From Streptomyces rimosus (GTDB taxonomy: Bacteria > Actinomycetota > Actinomycetes > Streptomycetales > Streptomycetaceae): a stretch of 64,000 nucleotides of DNA. The stretch covers positions 3,844,001-3,908,000 of the forward strand of contig NZ_CP023688.1 of NCBI RefSeq assembly GCF_008704655.1. The letters run 5' to 3'. The position numbers were made by a program, and so were the translations under genes. The notes beneath the pieces were generated by a model. The model saw nothing but the letters and a program-made list of their open reading frames with translations. It had not been told where the DNA came from and searched no databases. Below, piece by piece: positions 8,732 through 17,677 of the stretch; the first letter of the stretch is position 1; every line of letters starts with the position of its first letter.

Positions 8732-10069
8732 TCAGCGTTCGGGGATGCGGGTGCTCAGTTCGCGGGCCGGGCGGGAGGCGCGCGGCAGCGGGAAGGGGCG
8801 GCGGGCCGGACCGGCGGGCGGTCCGGCCGGGGTACGGCGGCTCCACCAGGCGACCGCCGCCAGCAGCGCCAGCCCCAGCAGCGGGTACGGGGCCGCGAGC
8901 GGCTGCTGCCACCAGGGCAGTTTCAGGTCGAGGTCGCCCTGGTGCGGCACCACCCACATCGTGCGGGCCGTGAAGGCGACCGCAACGGCCGCGAGCAGGA
9001 CGCGGCGCCACCGTACGCCGCGGGTGTGCGCCCCGAGGGCGACCAGCAGCGGCACGCACCACACCCAGTGGTGGGACCAGCTGATCGGCGAGACGAGCAG
9101 CGCCGTCACGGCGGTGCACAGCACACCCCAGGAGTCCAGGCCGCGCCGCAGGTACACCTGGCGGGCGACGAGGAGGCCGGCCATGCCGGCCGCCAGTGCC
9201 AGGGCCGCCCACAGCAGGCCCGGCTCGGGGGTGTGCAGGACCCGGGTCAGCAGGCCCTGGAGGGACTGGTTGTCGACGATCCACGCCTTGCCGACCCGGC
9301 CGGTCTCGAACATCCGCCGCGTCCAGAACTCCACGCTCGCGTCCGGCAGCACCAGCAGTCCGAGCAGGACGGAGACCGCGAACCCGGCCAGGGCGGTGCA
9401 GGCGGCGCGCACCCGGCCGGTGATCAGCAGGTAGACGGCGAAGACCGCGGGGGTGAGCTTGACGCCGGTCGCGATGCCGATGGCGAAGCCCTTGAGGCGG
9501 GCGCCGTCCGGGCGGGCCAGGTCCCACAGGACGAGGCAGGTGAGGGCGAGGTTGATCTGCCCGAACACGAGGGTCTGGAAGACCGGTTCGAGCCAGATGG
9601 CGAGCGCGGTCGCGGCGAGCACGGCCGGCAGGGTCCGCGCGGCGCTCAGCCGGGCCGTGCCCCTGGGGTCGGTGGTGCCGGTGGTGTACGCGGCCTTGTA
9701 CGACAGGTGCAGCAGCACCGGGATGAGGGCGACGTTGACGAGGACGGAGGCGACCTTGAGGGCGCCGAGCGGGAGCCAGGTCGTCGGGATGAACAGCAGG
9801 GCGGCGAAGGGCGGGTAGGTGGCGGGCAGCTTCCACTCGGTGACGGTGAAGCCGTACAGATCGCCGCCGCTCGCCGCGGCCTCACCTTCGGCGCGGTAGA
9901 CCGCTATGTCGGACATCGACAGCGGGACCAGCCGGAACACGACGGCCAGCGCGCTCGCGGAGACCACCAGCAGCAGTACGGCGGCGAGCGTCTTCCTGTC
10001 GGGGCGCGTGATGTGGCGCACCCACGGCCGCCTGTGCGGTACCGATCGCGTCCCCTCGGCGGCAGACAC
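8732..10069 (-). CDS. GT87 family polyprenyl-phosphate-mannose-type glycosyltransferase (integral membrane)
   Basis: A 445-residue protein with about ten hydrophobic helices, of the GT-C fold GT87 family (alpha-mannosyltransferases that use polyprenyl-phosphomannose outside the membrane). Typical features are an early acidic pair after TM1 (SMSDIAVYRAEG), the ATYPPFAALLF loop, and QINLALTCLVLWDLAR and GVKLTPAVFAVYLL in the middle. The GTG at 10069 follows GAGGAGGGG. The gene is preceded 150 bp upstream by a small protein on the same strand. The acceptor is unknown; glycolipid or glycoprotein mannosylation is the family expectation. Confidence 0.87.
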   Translation of the reverse strand: MSAAEGTRSVPHRRPWVRHITRPDRKTLAAVLLLVVSASALAVVFRLVPLSMSDIAVYRAEGEAAASGGDLYGFTVTEWKLPATYPPFAALLFIPTTWLPLGALKVASVLVNVALIPVLLHLSYKAAYTTGTTDPRGTARLSAARTLPAVLAATALAIWLEPVFQTLVFGQINLALTCLVLWDLARPDGARLKGFAIGIATGVKLTPAVFAVYLLITGRVRAACTALAGFAVSVLLGLLVLPDASVEFWTRRMFETGRVGKAWIVDNQSLQGLLTRVLHTPEPGLLWAALALAAGMAGLLVARQVYLRRGLDSWGVLCTAVTALLVSPISWSHHWVWCVPLLVALGAHTRGVRWRRVLLAAVAVAFTARTMWVVPHQGDLDLKLPWWQQPLAAPYPLLGLALLAAVAWWSRRTPAGPPAGPARRPFPLPRASRPARELSTRIPER

Positions 10070-10218
10070 TTGTTTGGCCCCTCCTCGTCGCCGAACGCAC
10101 GCTGTCTGCGGTGACGCTAGTCGATCGAGACCGACTGTTTGTAACGGTTTCCGGTCATCCGGTTGCTGAACGGGTTCGAACGAGGGTCGGAATGGCGGGC
10201 GGGACGGCGGACGGCGGA

Positions 10219-10410
10219 TCAGTCGTCGGCGTACTCCCCGAGGAGGACGACGCTGACCGCGGCGGCGGCGAAGACCTTCACCGCGCGGAAGACGTTGCCG
10301 GCTATGTGACGTTCGTGGGAGCGCGGCGCGCGGTCGGCGGTGTCCTGGCCGAGGGCGGTGGCGCCGTGGGTCGGGTGCAGGGTGCCTGGGGTGATGGTTG
10401 CGCTGCTCAT
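10219..10410 (-). CDS. Small conserved hypothetical protein
   Basis: About 63 residues beginning MSSATITPGTLHPTHGAT. The C-terminal half contains a short hydrophobic stretch (NVFRAVKVFAAAAVSVVLLGEY) that could be one membrane helix. I believe close relatives occur in other Streptomyces but cannot name a family. The start is uncertain. ATG 10410 has GGAGG only 2 nt away, while ATGs at 10419 and 10422 follow GGGAAAA and would add three or four residues (MED or MMED). It is divergent from the HelD-like gene. Confidence 0.6.
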   Translation of the reverse strand: MSSATITPGTLHPTHGATALGQDTADRAPRSHERHIAGNVFRAVKVFAAAAVSVVLLGEYADD

Positions 10411-10624
10411 GTCCTCCATCATGGTTTTCCCGGTGGCCCGGCACATCGGCCCACGGGCCCATCCCTGCCCGGCCTTTGGTCAGTCCGTGGTGCCATGCCG
10501 TCCCCTACGGGAGATGGAGGCCGCCGGGCCGAAAGATCAGGGGCGGGGGGTGGAACGGTCAGGGGCGGCAGCGCGTACGCCGTCCGCCCCGTCCCCCGGC
10601 AGGACGTCCACCGCTCGAAATTCG

Positions 10625-10654
10625 TTGGCGCCCCGGAAAGCTGCTGGCTACAAT
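10625..10654 (+). promoter_or_regulatory. Sigma70-type promoter for the HelD-like gene
   Basis: TTGGCG (10625-10630) and TACAAT (10649-10654) are separated by 18 bp. This predicts an RNA start near 10661 and a 5' leader of about 140 nt before GTG 10801. The leader contains no convincing ORF. Confidence 0.55.
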
Positions 10655-10800
10655 CGCCGGTCTTCCCGCCTCCCTCAGCGGAGCGCCACCGGCCGCACGG
10701 AAACCGGCCGGCTTCCCGTGCCACGCAGCCGCATACGTCACCCCAGGGCTACGTCCGCCAGTCAGGCCCGTACGTAGCCGGACCCGCCGGAGGCAACACC

Positions 10801-12858
10801 GTGCCCACGCACGCCCACGACCAGCACAACCCCCTGGAGCGCGAGCGCGCCCACCTCGCCGCGTCCCGGGAGGCGCTGCGCGCCATGCGCCGGGACGCCG
10901 AGGCGCTCAACATCGCCGACGTCACCGCGAACTGGGTCAACGCCGAAGTTCTCCAGGGCGAGGTGGAGGCCCGCATCAAGGCGCTCGCCGACCTGGCCGG
11001 CACCCCGCTCTTCTTCGGCCGCCTCGACTATCTGCACGCGCCGGGCACGGACCTGGCCGAGGGCGCGGCGGGCGAGAACTTCTACATCGGCCGCCGGCAC
11101 GTCCACGACGCCGACGGCGACCCGATGGTCATCGACTGGCGCGCGCCGGTCTCCCAGCCGTTCTACCGGGCCTCCAAGAAGGACCCGATGGACCTCAGGC
11201 TGCGCCGCCGCTTCGGTTACACGGGCGGGCAGCTGACCGCGTACGAGGACGAGCACCTGACCGACCCGGCGGAGGACGAGCAGCACAGCAAGCTGCTCCA
11301 GGCCGAGATCGAACGGCCGCGGGTGGGCCCGATGCGCGACATCGTCGCGACGATCCAGCCGGAGCAGGACGAGATCGTGCGCGCCGGGATCGGCGGCACG
11401 GTGTGCGTGCAGGGGGCGCCGGGCACCGGCAAGACCGCGGTGGGCCTGCACCGCGTCGCGTACCTGCTGTACGCGCACCGCGAGCGCCTCGCCCGCTCCG
11501 GCACCCTCGTCATCGGCCCGAACCGCTCGTTCCTGCACTACATCGAGCAGGTGCTGCCCGCGCTGGGCGAGCTGGAGGTCAGGCAGGCCACGGTCGACGA
11601 CCTGGTGGCGCACGTCGAGGTACGGGGCGCGGACGACGCCGCCGCGGCGACGGTCAAGGGCGACGCGCGGCTCGCGGAGGTGCTGCGGCGGGCGGTGTGG
11701 TCGCACGTGCGCAAGCCGGAAGAGGCGTGTGTGGTGGTGCGCGGTTCGCGGCGCTGGCGGGTGCCCGCGTACGAGATCGAGGAGATCGTCGACGAGCTGC
11801 TGCGCCGCGACATCCGGTACGGCGCGGCCCGGGAGGCCCTGCCGCAGCGGATCGCGCACGCGGTGCTCGTACGGATGGAGCAGGCCGGCGAGGCGCCGGA
11901 CGACCGGGTGCAGGACGCGGTGGCGCGCAACGCGGCGGTCAAGGCCGTGGTCAAGGAGGTCTGGCCGCCGGTGGACCCGGCCAAGCTGGTGCTGCGGCTG
12001 CTGGGCGACGCGGAGTTCCTGGCGGAGCAGGCGGAGGGCATCCTGACGCCGGAGGAGCAGAAGACGATCCTGTGGGCGAAACCGGCCCGCAGTGTGAAGA
12101 GCGCCAAGTGGTCGGCGGCGGACGCGGTGCTGATCGACGAGGCGGCGGACCTCGTTTCCCGTACGCATTCGCTGGGCCACGTGGTGCTGGACGAGGCGCA
12201 GGACCTGTCACCGATGCAGTACCGGGCGGTGGGCCGGCGCTGTTCGACCGGTTCGGCGACGATCCTGGGCGACATCGCGCAGGGCACCACGCCGTGGTCC
12301 ACCGACACGTGGGAGGAGGCGCTGGCCCACCTGGGCAAGCCGGGCGCCGCCATCGAGGAGCTGACGCTGGGCTTCCGGGTGCCGCGCGAGGTGATCGCGT
12401 ACGCCTCGCGGCTGCTGCCCGCGATCGCCCCCGACCTGGCCGAGGCCACCTCCATCCGCGACGCGGCGGGCGACTTCGCGATCCGGCGGGTGCCGGCGGC
12501 GGAGCTGGACGCGGCGGTCATCGCCGCCTGCCGGGAGGCACTGGCCAAGGAAGGATCGATCGGCCTGATCGCGGCCGACGCCCGGCTGCCCGCGCTGCGC
12601 GCGGCGCTGGACGCGGCGGGCCTGGCCGTCCTGTCCCCGGGCGAGGAGACCTCGGCGGAGGCGCGGCTGACCCTGGTCCCCGCCACCCTCGCCAAGGGCC
12701 TCGAATACGACTACGTCGTGCTCGACGAGCCCGCCGCGATCGTCGACGGCGAGCCGGACGAGCGCACCGGCCTGCGCCGCCTGTACGTCTGTCTGACCCG
12801 GCCGGTGTCCGGGCTGACGGTGGTGCACGCGGCCGGTCTGCCGGAGCGGCTCGGGTGA
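10801..12858 (+). CDS. HelD-like RNA polymerase recycling ATPase (UvrD-type superfamily 1 fold)
   Basis: A 685-residue protein. It starts with a coiled-coil-like helical arm (ERERAHLAASREALRAMRR), then a 1A domain with Walker A QGAPGTGKT (204-212). It ends with the 2A lobe containing GFRVPREVI and TLAKGLEYDYVVLDEP. VIDWRAPVSQPFY is a hallmark of the HelD group. HelD proteins bind RNA polymerase and strip it from DNA or nucleic acid; the related HelR protects against rifamycins. The GTG at 10801 has GGAGG at 10789-10793. It could be a HelR relative, but the N-terminus differs from HelR proteins I recall. Confidence 0.85.
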   Translation: MPTHAHDQHNPLERERAHLAASREALRAMRRDAEALNIADVTANWVNAEVLQGEVEARIKALADLAGTPLFFGRLDYLHAPGTDLAEGAAGENFYIGRRHVHDADGDPMVIDWRAPVSQPFYRASKKDPMDLRLRRRFGYTGGQLTAYEDEHLTDPAEDEQHSKLLQAEIERPRVGPMRDIVATIQPEQDEIVRAGIGGTVCVQGAPGTGKTAVGLHRVAYLLYAHRERLARSGTLVIGPNRSFLHYIEQVLPALGELEVRQATVDDLVAHVEVRGADDAAAATVKGDARLAEVLRRAVWSHVRKPEEACVVVRGSRRWRVPAYEIEEIVDELLRRDIRYGAAREALPQRIAHAVLVRMEQAGEAPDDRVQDAVARNAAVKAVVKEVWPPVDPAKLVLRLLGDAEFLAEQAEGILTPEEQKTILWAKPARSVKSAKWSAADAVLIDEAADLVSRTHSLGHVVLDEAQDLSPMQYRAVGRRCSTGSATILGDIAQGTTPWSTDTWEEALAHLGKPGAAIEELTLGFRVPREVIAYASRLLPAIAPDLAEATSIRDAAGDFAIRRVPAAELDAAVIAACREALAKEGSIGLIAADARLPALRAALDAAGLAVLSPGEETSAEARLTLVPATLAKGLEYDYVVLDEPAAIVDGEPDERTGLRRLYVCLTRPVSGLTVVHAAGLPERLG

Positions 12859-12864
12859 GCCTGC

Positions 12865-12892
12865 GGGCCCGTACCGGATGCGGTACGGGCCC
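12865..12892. terminator. Perfect 12-bp hairpin terminator
   Basis: GGGCCCGTACCG (12865-12876), 4-nt loop, CGGTACGGGCCC (12881-12892). It sits 6 bp after the HelD-like stop and faces the convergent cutC gene. Confidence 0.75.
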
Positions 12893-12962
12893 GTGCCGTA
12901 AGCCGTAGAGGCACGCCGTAGGGGCACGTCCCGTATGCCGTACGGGCCCGCCCCGCGCTCCG

Positions 12963-13667
12963 TTAAACCGGCACGCCCTCCAGCGCCCCCCGCCACTCCG
13001 CCACCGCGGCCGGGTCCACCGGGGCCTCCCAGCCGGACGGGCGGGCCGCGCCGCCGATGTGGAAGGCGTCCACGCCGGCCGCCTGGAGTTCCGGGAGGTG
13101 GGCGAGGACCAGGCCGCCGCCGACCAGGAGCCGCGGCTCGTAGCCGGGCTCGCCGTCCGCCGTACGGGCCCGCTCGGCCAGCAGGGTGGGCAGGCCGTCG
13201 GCGACGCCCGCCGGCGAGCCCGCCGTCAGGTACGTGTCCAGGCCGGGCAGCCCGGCCAGTTCCTTGCGCAGCGCGGCGCGGTCGGCGGCCCGGTCGATGG
13301 CCCGGTGGAACGTCCACCGGCAGCCCTCGACGGCCCCGGCCAGCGCGCGGACGGCCGCCAGGTCGGGCCGCCCGTCCGCGTCGAGGAAGCCGAAGACGAA
13401 CTCCTCCGCGCCCTCGGCCCGCAGCGCGGCGGCCGACGCGCACAGCGCGTCCACCTCACCGGCCGCGAATCCGTCGGCGGCGCGCAGCATCACCCGCACC
13501 GGGATGCCGACGGCCGCCCGGACCGCCGCGAAGGTGCGCGGCGTGGGGGTGAGACCGTCGGCGGCCATGTCGCTGACGAGTTCGAGGCGGTCGGCGCCGC
13601 CGGCCTCGGCGGCCACCGCGTCCGCGGCGTCGAGCGCGATCACCTCCAGGAGTGCGCGCTTGGTCAT
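12963..13667 (-). CDS. cutC: CutC family copper homeostasis protein
   Basis: A 234-residue TIM-barrel protein of the CutC family, classically linked to copper handling though its reaction is unproven. Family blocks are seen: LEVIALDAADAVAAEAGGADRLELVSD at the N-terminus, FHRAIDR in the middle, LTAGSPAG, and the C-terminal GGGLVLAHLPEL with FHIGGAAR. Full length. ATG 13667 follows a GGGGA on the minus strand. It is convergent with the HelD-like gene, and upstream it is divergent from the HD-domain gene. Confidence 0.9.
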   Translation of the reverse strand: MTKRALLEVIALDAADAVAAEAGGADRLELVSDMAADGLTPTPRTFAAVRAAVGIPVRVMLRAADGFAAGEVDALCASAAALRAEGAEEFVFGFLDADGRPDLAAVRALAGAVEGCRWTFHRAIDRAADRAALRKELAGLPGLDTYLTAGSPAGVADGLPTLLAERARTADGEPGYEPRLLVGGGLVLAHLPELQAAGVDAFHIGGAARPSGWEAPVDPAAVAEWRGALEGVPV

Positions 13668-13855
13668 GGGTCCCCATTCCTTCGACGTGACGACTTCACG
13701 TGACGACTGCAGCAGGACGAGACGGGATGCCGACACGGACAGCGAGAGGACGACAGGTCTAGTCCAATATCCAGAGTACGGGCCGACCCGCCCCCGTGGT
13801 CCACAACGCCCCGGTACTCGACCTGAAACTCCCTCTTGACCGCCGCGCGGGCACA

Positions 13856-14596
13856 ATGGCCCGTATGGCTCGCACGACACCTCCGTCCGGCTCGGCGCAC
13901 ACCCACTTCGGTGGCGGCGCCGACCCGTTCCCGGACCTCCACCACCGCTGGGCCACCGCCGTCGCCGGTGCCCGGGACGGCCGCGGCTCCACCGGCCCCG
14001 ACCCCGCCCCGTACGCGGACAACCTGCTCTCCCGCTGGTCGGAGCCGCAGCGCCGCTACCACACCACCGCTCATCTGATCGCCGTCCTGGACCGCGTCGA
14101 CGAGCTGGCGGTCCACGCGACGGACCTGGACGCCGGGGTGCCCGTGGACTGGGACGTCGTCCGGCTGGCCGTGTGGTTCCACGACGCCGTCTACCGGCCC
14201 GAGCGCTCCGAGAACGAGGAGCGCAGCGCGGCGCTCGCCGAGCGCGCCCTGCCGGAGCTGGGCATCGACGACGCCTGCACCGCCGAGGTCGCCCGGCTGG
14301 TCCGCCTCACCACGGGCCACGATCCGGCGCCGGACGACCACAACGGCGCGGCCCTGTGCGACGCGGATCTGGCGGTTCTGGCGAGCCCGCCCGAGCAGTA
14401 CGCGGCCTATGCCGCCGCCGTCCGCGAGGAGTACGTATTCGTTCCGGACCGGGAGTTCCGCGCCGGGCGCGCGGACATCCTGCGCCGGCTGCTGGACATG
14501 GAGAACCTCTTCCATACGCCGTACGGCAAGCAGCAGTGGGAGCGGGTGGCGCGGCGCAACCTGACCACCGAACTGGAACTGCTCACCGTCGGGTAG
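13856..14596 (+). CDS. HD-domain metal-dependent phosphohydrolase-like protein
   Basis: A 246-residue soluble protein of the predicted HD hydrolase group (COG4339 type). Metal-binding residues visible are the His of RRYHTTAHL, the HD pair in VWFHDAVY, and the later Asp in LCDADLAVL. The substrate is unknown. ATG 13856 is followed nine bases later by another possible ATG (13865), and neither has a good ribosome site. Its last 14 bases overlap the end of the convergent CtaG-like gene. Confidence 0.8.
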   Translation: MARMARTTPPSGSAHTHFGGGADPFPDLHHRWATAVAGARDGRGSTGPDPAPYADNLLSRWSEPQRRYHTTAHLIAVLDRVDELAVHATDLDAGVPVDWDVVRLAVWFHDAVYRPERSENEERSAALAERALPELGIDDACTAEVARLVRLTTGHDPAPDDHNGAALCDADLAVLASPPEQYAAYAAAVREEYVFVPDREFRAGRADILRRLLDMENLFHTPYGKQQWERVARRNLTTELELLTVG

Positions 14597-15392
14597 CGGC
14601 GGCCGGGGCGCCGCCGGGCCCCGGGCGCCCCGCGCGGCGCAGGGCGCGGCCCTCGGACCGGTACCACTGCAATGCCACGACGGCCGCCAGCGCCAGCTCG
14701 ACCGCGTCGCCGCCGTAGTACATCACCTGGGACGCCAGGTGCAGGTCGGCGGTGCCGAAGGACATGCCGGGCGGGCCCGCCGCGTACAGGGACTTGGCGA
14801 GGACGGCGTGGGCCGTACCCCCGATCAGCAGGACGGCGGCCCGCAGGCCGTATCCGGGGCGGTGGCGTATCGGGTCCAGGGCCAGCACCCCGAAGGAGAA
14901 CAGGACGCCCGCGAGCAGGATGTGGACGTGCACGAGCGTGTTCAGCCAGGGGCTGTGGTGGCTGACGGACAGCAACGGGGTGCGGTAGAGCAGCCACAGC
15001 CCGCCGAAGTCGAGCAGGGCGGCCACCGGCGGCAGCGCCGGGGCCGTCGCCCAGCGCGAGCGGGTCAGCGCCACCAGACCGCGGCGCAGCGGTACGGGCG
15101 CGGTGCGCAGGAGCAGCGTCAGCGGGCGGCCGAGCACCAGGAGCAGCGGGGCGAGCATGCCCACGCACAGGTGCGTGAGCATGTGCGCGGTGAACGGCGG
15201 CGCGGCGCCCCAGGGCTCGGCGACGCCCGCCACCAGCACCGCGCCGCCCGCGCAGAACAGCGCGTCGCGCCCGTACGGCCAGGCGTCGCCGCGGGCCCGC
15301 AGCCGGGCCGCGGCGGCCAGGTAGGCGAGGCAGCCGAGGACGGTGGCGGTGGTGACGGCCGCGGTGAACGGCGCGGGCAGGGCGGACGTCAT
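14583..15392 (-). CDS. Cytochrome c oxidase assembly protein, CtaG-like (caa3_CtaG family)
   Basis: A 269-residue integral membrane protein with about seven hydrophobic helices. It carries the His-rich family motifs HMLTHLCVGMLAPLLLVLG and HHSPWLNTLVHVHILLAG. CtaG-type proteins help insert copper into caa3-type oxidase; here no oxidase gene is adjacent, so a copper-linked role is inferred. The start overlaps the stop of the DUF2243 gene by four bases (ATGA type), showing translational coupling. Confidence 0.85.
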   Translation of the reverse strand: MTSALPAPFTAAVTTATVLGCLAYLAAAARLRARGDAWPYGRDALFCAGGAVLVAGVAEPWGAAPPFTAHMLTHLCVGMLAPLLLVLGRPLTLLLRTAPVPLRRGLVALTRSRWATAPALPPVAALLDFGGLWLLYRTPLLSVSHHSPWLNTLVHVHILLAGVLFSFGVLALDPIRHRPGYGLRAAVLLIGGTAHAVLAKSLYAAGPPGMSFGTADLHLASQVMYYGGDAVELALAAVVALQWYRSEGRALRRAGRPGPGGAPAAATRR

Positions 15393-15859
15393 CGGGTACG
15401 GGTCGGGGTGCGCGGTTCCGTACGCGGGGCGGCGGGTCGTGGCGTACGGGAGGCGCGCACGAGCAGCAGCGCGCCGGTCACCAGGAGGAGTACGGCGATT
15501 CCGTTCCACGTCCAGTCGTAGGGCGCCAGATCCACGCCGTACCGGATCTGGTGGATGCCCAGGCCCTTGTGCTGGAACGTGCCGTCGTAGAGCTGGAAGC
15601 CGCCCAGCCCCAGGAACAGCCCGCCCCACCACTTCCGTGGCACCAGCGTCCCGCGGCGCCGCACGTCCGCGTACAGGACCAGGCCCGCCACCATCGCGAG
15701 CCAGCTGCCCGCGTGGAACAGCCCGTCGGAGACCAGGCCGACGTCGGTGGTGGACTTGTCGTAGAAGTGATGCCAGTGCAGCAGCTGGTGGAACACCGTC
15801 TCGTCGATGAACGCAGCCGTGCCGATCCCCGTGAGTACGCCACTGAGCACCGACCGCAT
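15389..15859 (-). CDS. DUF2243 family membrane protein
   Basis: A 156-residue protein with four predicted membrane helices and a His-rich loop, FHQLLHWHHFYD, near residues 22-34, plus GLHPIRYG-like motif GIHQIRYG later. It is the first gene of a two-gene operon with the CtaG-like protein; this pair is frequent in actinomycetes. Conserved His suggests metal or haem contact, but no function is established. ATG 15859 has a strong GAGGAGG. Confidence 0.85.
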   Translation of the reverse strand: MRSVLSGVLTGIGTAAFIDETVFHQLLHWHHFYDKSTTDVGLVSDGLFHAGSWLAMVAGLVLYADVRRRGTLVPRKWWGGLFLGLGGFQLYDGTFQHKGLGIHQIRYGVDLAPYDWTWNGIAVLLLVTGALLLVRASRTPRPAAPRTEPRTPTRTR

Positions 15860-15946
15860 GAGACCTCCTCGCGTTGTGGGCCGGGCGGAGCCGCCGAGGT
15901 ACCCCCGGCCCGGAAGGCGAAACTCCGGGGCGATACGACCCGGCCA

Positions 15947-16012
15947 CCGGTACGGAACCGAGCGGTACCGGGTGGGGACGGCGCAGTCCCGGTACGGAAC
16001 CGGCCGGTACCG
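15947..16012. repeat. Pair of 24-bp direct repeats in a divergent promoter region
   Basis: Copies at 15947-15970 and 15989-16012 differ at two positions; start-to-start distance is 42 bp, four helical turns. Each has the core GGTACGGAACCG and ends CGGTACCG, so each copy is itself partly palindromic. They lie between the DUF2243/CtaG-like operon (minus) and the MFS exporter gene (plus). This looks like a tandem operator for an unknown regulator. Confidence 0.6.
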
Positions 16013-16071
16013 TCGCGGGGTTTACAGAGCGGCCGGGAATGTCAGGCGCGTCGGCACTGTTCGTGCGTGAC

Positions 16072-17358
16072 ATGCCAGACCATCCCGCTCCCACTCCCGC
16101 CCCTGCTTCCCCACCCGCCCCTGCCCGCACCCGTATGCCCCTGGCGGTCTACGTCCTCGGCCTGTCCGTCTTCGCCCTCGGAACCAGCGAATTCATGCTG
16201 TCGGGCATCCTCCAGCCGCTGGCCCGCGACATGGGGGTGTCCATCCCGCAGGCCGGTCTGCTGGTCTCCGCCTTCGCGATCGGCATGGTCGTCGGCGCGC
16301 CGGTGCTCGCCGGAGCCACCCTCCAACTGCCGCGCCGCACCACGCTGATCGGGCTGCTCACGGTCTTCGGACTCGGACAGGTGGCGGGCGCGGTGGCGCC
16401 GTCGTACGGCGTGCTGTTCGTCTCGCGCGTGGTGAGCGCGCTGGCCTGCGCCGGGTTCTGGGCGGTCGGCGCGGCCGTCGCGGTGTCGCTGGTGCCGGTC
16501 ACGGCGCGGGCCCGGGCGATGGCCGTGATGGTCGGCGGGCTGAGCATCGCCAACATCGCGGGCGTCCCGGCGGGCGCGCTGCTCGGCCAGCACGCGGGCT
16601 GGCGGTCGGCGTTCTGGGCCGTGGCGGTCCTTTCGGCGATCGGCCTGATCGGCGTGATCGCGCTGGTGCCCCGTACGGCCGTGCCGACCGGTGACGAGCG
16701 CCCCGCGCTCCGCCGCGAACTGAGCATCTACCGGGACAAGCAGGTCTGGCTGGCCCTGATCGGCACCGCGCTGAACGGCGCCGCGGTCTTCGCGCTGTTC
16801 TCCTACCTGGCGCCGCTGCTGACCGACACCGCCGGGCTCTCCGAGGGCAGCGTGCCGACCGTGCTGGCGCTGTTCGGCGTGGGCGCGCTGATCGGTACGT
16901 TCGTCGGCGGGCGCATCGCGGACGCGCACCCGTTCGGGACGATCCTCGGGGGCATCGGCGCCTCGGCGACCGTGCTGACGCTGCTCGCGCTGACCGCGCA
17001 CAGCCCCGTCGCCGCCGTCACGCTCTCGCTGCTGCTCGGCGTGACCGCGTTCACCACCGCGCCGGCCCTGAACGCCCGGATGTTCAACGTGGCGCACGCC
17101 GCGCCGACGCTGGCCGGGGCGACCACCACGTCCGCCTTCAACATGGGCAACACGGTCGGGCCGTGGCTCGGCGGGCTCGTCATCGGCGCGGGCTGGGGCT
17201 ACCCGGCGGTCGCGTGGACGGGCGCGCTGCTCGCGGCGCTGGGCGTCGTCACCACGGTCGTGGCCCTGCGGCTGCACCGCGCGCGGAGCGCTTCCCGCGT
17301 GGTGGCCTCCTCGCAGGACGCGCGGCGCGCACCGGTCGAGGCGTCGGACCGGGTCTGA
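16072..17358 (+). CDS. MFS transporter, Cmx/CmlR chloramphenicol-exporter type
   Basis: A 428-residue major facilitator with 12 hydrophobic helices, most similar in pattern to actinobacterial Cmx/CmlR drug exporters: N-terminal MPLAVYVLGLSVFALGTSEFM and, after TM3, VSRVVSALACAGFWAVGAAVAVSL. The actual drug is not predictable. The start is uncertain. ATG 16072 is used, but ATG 16039 and ATG 16135 are in frame, the last fitting the family N-terminus exactly. Paired 24-bp repeats upstream suggest repression by a dedicated regulator. Confidence 0.83.
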   Translation: MPDHPAPTPAPASPPAPARTRMPLAVYVLGLSVFALGTSEFMLSGILQPLARDMGVSIPQAGLLVSAFAIGMVVGAPVLAGATLQLPRRTTLIGLLTVFGLGQVAGAVAPSYGVLFVSRVVSALACAGFWAVGAAVAVSLVPVTARARAMAVMVGGLSIANIAGVPAGALLGQHAGWRSAFWAVAVLSAIGLIGVIALVPRTAVPTGDERPALRRELSIYRDKQVWLALIGTALNGAAVFALFSYLAPLLTDTAGLSEGSVPTVLALFGVGALIGTFVGGRIADAHPFGTILGGIGASATVLTLLALTAHSPVAAVTLSLLLGVTAFTTAPALNARMFNVAHAAPTLAGATTTSAFNMGNTVGPWLGGLVIGAGWGYPAVAWTGALLAALGVVTTVVALRLHRARSASRVVASSQDARRAPVEASDRV

Positions 17359-17360
17359 CT

Positions 17361-17391
17361 CCCAGGGGCCTCCCCCGAGCGGGCCCCTGGG
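17361..17391. terminator. Bidirectional hairpin after MFS gene
   Basis: Perfect 10-bp arms CCCAGGGGCC (17361-17370) and GGCCCCTGGG (17382-17391), in the short gap between convergent genes. Confidence 0.7.
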
Positions 17392-17403
17392 GCAGGCCCC
17401 GCC

Positions 17404-17676
17404 CTACCGGCTCGCCTCCCGGCTCTTCGGCCTGCGCAGACCCGCCGCCCGAAGCCGGTGGACCAGCTCCTTGCTGCCGATCTCCGCGGCACCCGCACGC
17501 ACCGCATCGCCGTACCGCTCCGCCGGTATGTCGTAGTGATCACGGTCGAACGCCTTACGGGGGCAGCCGAGACGCTCCGCGAACGCGTGCAGCTCCTCGA
17601 ACGAGGCGTCGCTGACCAGGTGGGACCACAGGCGGCCGTGGCCCGGCCAGGTCGGCGGGTCGATGTAGAGCGCCAT
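17404..17676 (-). CDS. DUF4031 family protein
   Basis: A 90-residue protein with the family N-terminus MALYIDPPTWPGHGRLWSHLVSD and FDRDHYDIP. Function unknown. It is the second gene of a pair; only one base separates its ATG from the previous stop, so it is co-translated with the upstream 120-residue protein. Confidence 0.85.
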   Translation of the reverse strand: MALYIDPPTWPGHGRLWSHLVSDASFEELHAFAERLGCPRKAFDRDHYDIPAERYGDAVRAGAAEIGSKELVHRLRAAGLRRPKSREASR

Positions 17677-17677
17677 G

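Noticed and set aside
6885..9836. A long minus-strand frame continuous with the TetR gene
   Set aside because: It is antisense to XPB and out of frame with the GT87 gene; only the last 209 codons, after GTG 6884, look like protein.
10801..12858. Naming the HelD-like gene helR
   Set aside because: The N-terminal arm differs from HelR proteins I recall; the family cannot be settled by eye.
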